A stretch of 24,558 nt of DNA from Dimargaris cristalligena (lineage: Eukaryota > Kickxellomycota > Dimargaritomycetes > Dimargaritales > Dimargaritaceae). Shown here one piece after another: positions 20,341 to 24,558 of this stretch. The notes under the pieces are model-generated. The model did not search any database and had not been told where the DNA came from. It was given only the letters and a program-made list of their open reading frames with translations. A program made the translations under genes and the position numbers. Positions within the stretch are counted from its first letter, which is position 1, and each line of letters begins with the position of its first letter. The stretch lies in NCBI GenBank assembly GCA_027576995.1, contig JANBQC010000429.1, positions 1-24,558 on the forward strand, written 5' to 3'.

Positions 20341-22889
20341 AGCGCTATTTACAAACGAACTTGTTTTGGAATCAATGATGCAAAAACGATTAGGTTAGCG
20401 AGCAAGTACACCATTTAGAAAGGCCTTGTTCAAGTAGATTACGTAATAGGAAAGGTGAGCCATAAGCAGCAACCTGAATAATAAATAACTCTAATGTCAG
20501 CTGTGCATGAAAGGGGGGAACCTGCAGGGCAGCCTGTCAGAAGGATGTATACTACTATATATAGGTAGGTGTGTAATTATACCATAATTATTATGTATGG
20601 TTAAATAATTAATGTTTTAAAACATATATAGAGATAATGGTTAAAAAAAGGTGTCTGTAAGTGGCACATTGCCTGCAGACTGATAACGTCTCACAGTCCC
20701 TTTTTTTCTTCCCCAACCAAGAGTGTTGCTGGTAGCGCTGTTCAATCCTATATTATCCTATCCTGTACTGGTACGGTTTGTGGGTAGTAAGAACAAGCGA
20801 GCAGAAAAAAAAGCGAAAGCGTAAGCGCGATTCGTAAGCAAGCCAGCTGCAAGTGGATTGGTGGCGGGGCTGATCGCTAGATCCGCGTCCAGTAAGTACC
20901 CAGAGTAGAGAGTAGAGCAGCGGTGTATAATGTGTCTCTGCAATAAAACCCCCCTAGTTTAGATTGAATTGATAATTAAAGGGGCTACGCTCGCCCTTTG
21001 CAACCCTGAACTAGACATAATTGGCCTTTAGCTATTGAATAATAGTCACCAACAACCAATACCGTGGCGCCCCACGCTAAGCCACATAGATCCATGTTAT
21101 TGGTTCTAGGAGTAATGGAAAATTCCTGGGACACAATTGTCCAGCGTGAAGATAGAGGATAGGTGGCTGTTATATGGGTTCGAATCCTTGGATCACCCCC
21201 TCTTCGATTTGGCTTATCCTTGGTAGCTGCAGCCGTATTTTACCCAGGGTAAACCAGCCCCGTCCCTCCTTCCTTCCTCCTATTCAACTGAAAGTAGGGG
21301 GTAATAATAATACTCACACACCTTGCACTACAGTTTTCCCGCACCAAGAGATCCCCCCGGCCCTTTACATTTTAAAAGACCCTCTCGCCAAATTTCGGGT
21401 GGTTCCTTCAAATCCAGCATTAGTTTTTGTAAGGCCCTTCTACCAATCAATGTTAGCCAGCGGCAGTCTATTCCGGCCTTTCGGAGGGCTATGGGCTATG
21501 GCCAGATCAGCCCATATGTTCCCCCTCCCCAACCATACCACACGCCCTGCCCATATTTAACGGTCTATATTAGCCACTTGAAGCTGAGTGGCAGGAGGAG
21601 CCGTGAGTGTGTGTAATAATGGTGCCAGATTATTGGCTGTGCTCAAAAGAAGCTAAACCCGTTTCCCCAATTTCCTCGTACTACCTATACCCAAAAGAAG
21701 GGGACGAAGGAAGCAAAGAAGCCTAGCCCAAATCACTGTACAACTCTTTTTCGCTTTCCCCATTTTCTCTCTCGCTCTCGCTCTCTCTTTTTGAGTGTGG
21801 CATACACCAATTGTTCAATCGTCTTAATTTAGGCACCCTTCGGCCAATTATATCTGGTGGACTTGGACCCGTTAGACTGGGTGAAATACCCTCCCCACCC
21901 ACCCATAGAAGAGTACTCCCAAACTTCCCAGAGAGGCTAGCGAGTATGATAAATACCGCAAGGGATTGTGGCCTGGTTAGGATCCCCCTCCCCCTCCTAT
22001 TGGCCTCTCCGGCCATTTGAGGAGAGGGTATTTCTCCCTCTCTCTCTGGTTGTTCAGAAGAGGGGAGAAGTCCCATTATATGCCCAAGTATAAAATATAT
22101 TATTTTTCGGACTATTCTAACCACTTATAGAGGAGGAGGTGGTGGATGTGGTCTTTAGGGGGAGAGGCAGATAACTGGAGTGAAGATAAAATTAATCATT
22201 ATACCTCTTATACCAAGCCTGGGAGCCCGTAAGTGCCCTTTGGGAGGTAAAAATCCCTTAAAAGTGATTTTAGACAGGGTATCTGGTAGGTCGATTCAAG
22301 TGAAACATGGACTCTTCATCAGCCCTCATTTGCTACCAAACCCTACTACTTTAGCCACATCAACCCACCCCTTCTTATTCTTATTTTTTCTCAGGTATGC
22401 CTCCCATTTTTCAAATAGGAGGGAGGGGGTGGTCTTCATCCCTGTATGATATCAGTAGCCAGTTAGGAAATATCTAATGTAGGACAAATGCCTATTTCCC
22501 TGGTAGTATAATATAAAATGTATTCTTTTGAGAGAGCAGGTCATTAAATTCCACCCAATGATATATGATTCAAAATAGGCCATGGAAATACCAGATAACA
22601 CCAGGTGAAAAAAAAAGCTAGCAAGTAATTTCACTACACAGGCTCTTGCTTACATTACTAGCCACAATATTCGCCATAGTTATACCCAAACAACCTAATA
22701 GTCACAGATATATGTACACATTATATACCCTAAGTCTTAGGATAATGTTGCTACACAGATTTACCAGTTAAATTAATGAACAGTCAGGTAAAATTCAACT
22801 GTGATAGTCACATAGTTCATATAGTTCATAGATAATATATTTACCCCATATGATGTAAATGGATGGGCTGCCACATCTGCATATTCTCT
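20341..22889. other. 2.5-kb spacer, no supportable gene
   Basis: The longest ATG frame (21174-21560, 128 codons, Pro-rich, no domain) and a minus-strand frame (22124-21723) without ATG at its start are not convincing. A CT-rich microsatellite lies at about 21767-21790. A short imperfect inverted repeat (21879-21896 against 22021-22038, 16 of 18 positions) encloses about 125 bp. Confidence 0.5.
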
Positions 22890-23457
22890 GTGTTACCCGA
22901 GTTAACCACTCTTAGTCCATCAAGAGTCTTGGGGATAGGCTTCTAATGGTAGGTGGGGCCTAGATTTGACTAAGTGGGCTACTGGCATTAGGTATGGGGC
23001 ACAGTACTAACTAATAAAGGTTTAGGTAATTGGATGGATGCAAGGAACATGCAGTGGGTACACTTACTAGTCAGTACTAGGAGGGGTGAGCATATATCGA
23101 GTTTATTGGGTAAACTATGGGGGGTAAGAATAAGCTAAGGAATCTAACCGGTCCCAATGGGGCCCGGTTATATATACACAGGGGATTACTCTGAAGGGAG
23201 GTCCCGAGGGGAGGGGGAACTACATAACTAAGGTATCAATAAGAAAGGTTGAGTGGTCCTCGTCAGAGAGGAGTCTTCCATGGGAACTGGAAGATACTAG
23301 GATCATCAGGGGAGTGAGTAGTGTGAACTCCGAGGGGTCCAGCTGGCAAGGTGATATATGATATTTGGTGCCCGGATAGGACCAGGGTATCTAATATGGT
23401 ACTATAAGGCCTGCTATAATGGTGATCACTTAGGATAGATTAGGTTAGATTAGAAGG
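22890..23457 (+). repeat. Dispersed repeat, copy R1
   Basis: This segment of about 568 bp aligns along its whole length, inverted, with 23684-24236, and its first 235 bp align directly with 24326-24558. The shared start is GTGTTACCCGAGTTAACCACTC; the shared distal end is the TTAG/GATTAG-rich stretch near 23435-23457. It has no ORF of note and shows no terminal inverted repeats or target-site duplication that I can recognise. Confidence 0.85.
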
Positions 23458-23683
23458 GGTGATACCTATGACAGGAGATTTAAGGTAAATAAGCTAGTAG
23501 GAGGAAAGGGGTCAAAATAATATAGTATCTTAGAAAAATGGTAGTGGTTTTACATTCATTAGTATATCTTGGCTATTTAATAGATCTTACTCCTACAAAA
23601 CTAACTATAGTCATATTACAATATCACAGGTACCTTTTTATCCTTTTTTTATATAGTTTTAAGATATTAACTAGTTATTGGAC

Positions 23684-24236
23684 TATCTAATCTACCTTAA
23701 TCTGCTGGGTGTAGATACTGACTTAATTAGGCCTTATTGTGCTATATCAAGCCTTCCCATGGCATACCCCATACTATGAGGATCACCATTATTATATAAC
23801 CTTTCCTGACTGGACCTCACCACTTCACACTAATTACTCCAGTACTAATTTGACAAGTCTTCTGGTTACTCATATTAGCTGGTCAGTCTCTTTATCTATA
23901 CTATTAGTTTAGTAGTATTTTCCTCTTGGGGCCTACCTTTAGAGTTATCCCTATGTATATATAACCAGACCCTATTAGGACTAGTTAGTTTCCTTAGCTT
24001 ATTCTTACCACCTAGTTTACTCCAATAAACTCTATATATACTTACCCCCTTATACTGACCAGTAAGTGTACCTGCTACACATCCCTTACATATCCCTACT
24101 ACTTAACATTTATTAGTTAGTACCATACCTATACCTAACACTAGTAGCCCGCTTGGCTGAGTCTAAGCCCCATTTACCATTAAAGCCTATCCTTGGGACT
24201 CTTGCTGGACTAAGAGTGGATAACCTGGGTAACATA
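23684..24236 (-). repeat. Dispersed repeat, copy R2, inverted
   Basis: Read on the minus strand from 24236, it follows R1 from its start (TGTTACCCAGGTTATCCACTC) to its end (AAGGTAGATTAGATAG). The best-conserved blocks are TTCCTTAGCTTATTCTTAC and TATATATAACC (plus-strand reading, around 23955-24010). Against R1 it has mostly transitions toward A:T. With R1 it makes a large inverted repeat with a unique spacer of about 226 bp. Confidence 0.85.
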
Positions 24237-24325
24237 CCTAACTAGCTGGATTAAGGTAGATTAAGTAGGTTAACATCCTGTAAAGGAAATAAAGAAGTTA
24301 TCTATTATTTAAAGTTTACTTTAGT

Positions 24326-24558
24326 GTGTCACCCAAGTTAACCACTCTTAGTCCATTAAGAGTCTCAGGGATAGGCTTCTAACAGTAGGCGAGGTGTTGG
24401 ACATGGCCAAGTGGGCTACTAGCATTAGGTAGAATACAGAACTAACTAAATAAAGCAAGTGTAGAGTATATATGCAGGGGGCATGTACTGATGCACACTT
24501 ACTAGTCAGTATAAGAGGTGAGCATATATAGGAGTTTATTGGGAGTAAACTAGGGGGT
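24326..24558 (+). repeat. Dispersed repeat, copy R3, cut by window end
   Basis: It starts GTGTCACCCAAGTTAACCACTC and follows R1 base by base with short indels to the window edge (GTAAACTAGGGGGT). It lies head-to-head with R2, with about 90 bp between their starts. All three copies keep an 18-base hairpin CTCTT-N8-AAGAG (22909-22926, 24199-24216, 24345-24362). Confidence 0.85.

Noticed and set aside
21177..21188. GGTTCGAATCC, a perfect tRNA B-box/T-loop
   Set aside because: The T stem does not pair beyond three bases, and no matching acceptor strand, D arm or anticodon arm lies upstream; not a tRNA.
21174..21560. 128-codon ATG ORF
   Set aside because: Pro-rich with no domain, overlapping open frames in another phase, and no splice or promoter support; kept only as a note in the spacer entry.
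21723..22124. 133-codon minus-strand ORF
   Set aside because: Begins with GTG, runs through CT/GA-rich simple sequence and an inverted repeat, no domain.
22890..24558. R1 and R3 as LTRs of a retrotransposon
   Set aside because: No reverse transcriptase, integrase, primer-binding site or TG...CA ends between them, and an inverted copy lies inside.

Overview
This is fungal nuclear DNA. The evidence is a Zn2Cys6 (fungal binuclear cluster) regulator, a class-3 secreted lipase with signal peptide and propeptide, and genes split by spliceosomal introns with GTAAGT-type donors and YAG acceptors. Reconstructed introns are about 143-207 nt, with one of 301 nt. Exons are GC-rich, and the spacers between genes are long, AT-rich and full of stops. 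I cannot name the species. The long AT-rich spacers would fit an early-diverging fungus, but that is a guess.

Layout, left to right. (1) The 3' end of a Ser/Thr/Pro-rich surface or secreted protein with 21-residue repeats (+, 1-492), convergent with (2) an eight-exon SETD4-like SET-domain lysine methyltransferase (-, 753-3431), including a 38-nt and a proposed 13-nt exon. (3) A secreted class-3 lipase (+, 4585-6046, one intron). (4) A TRF4/Cid14-type non-canonical poly(A) polymerase (+, 7004-9022, one intron). (5) A 3.1-kb spacer (9023-12167) with no recognisable gene but several coding-like minus-strand segments. (6) A seven-finger C2H2 protein that starts with a signal-peptide-like segment (+, 12168-13457), followed after its stop codon by an in-frame degenerate eighth finger. 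(7) A small, previously unlinked two-exon gene for a proline-rich protein (+, 14667-15178). (8) A 1044-residue Zn2Cys6 transcription factor (-, 16357-19491) with a pyrimidine-rich upstream region. (9) From about 20.3 kb to the end there is no supported gene. The last 1.7 kb holds three copies of one dispersed repeat: two facing each other as a large inverted repeat and a third cut by the window edge. The copies differ mostly by transitions.

The genes do not form a pathway. They look like an ordinary mixture of housekeeping genes (poly(A) polymerase, methyltransferase), regulators and secreted products. The parts most worth a second look are the C2H2 gene (signal peptide plus decayed terminal finger), the terminal repeat cluster, and the unassigned coding-like segments at 10.6-11.8 kb. 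I found no convincing complete new multi-gene system.
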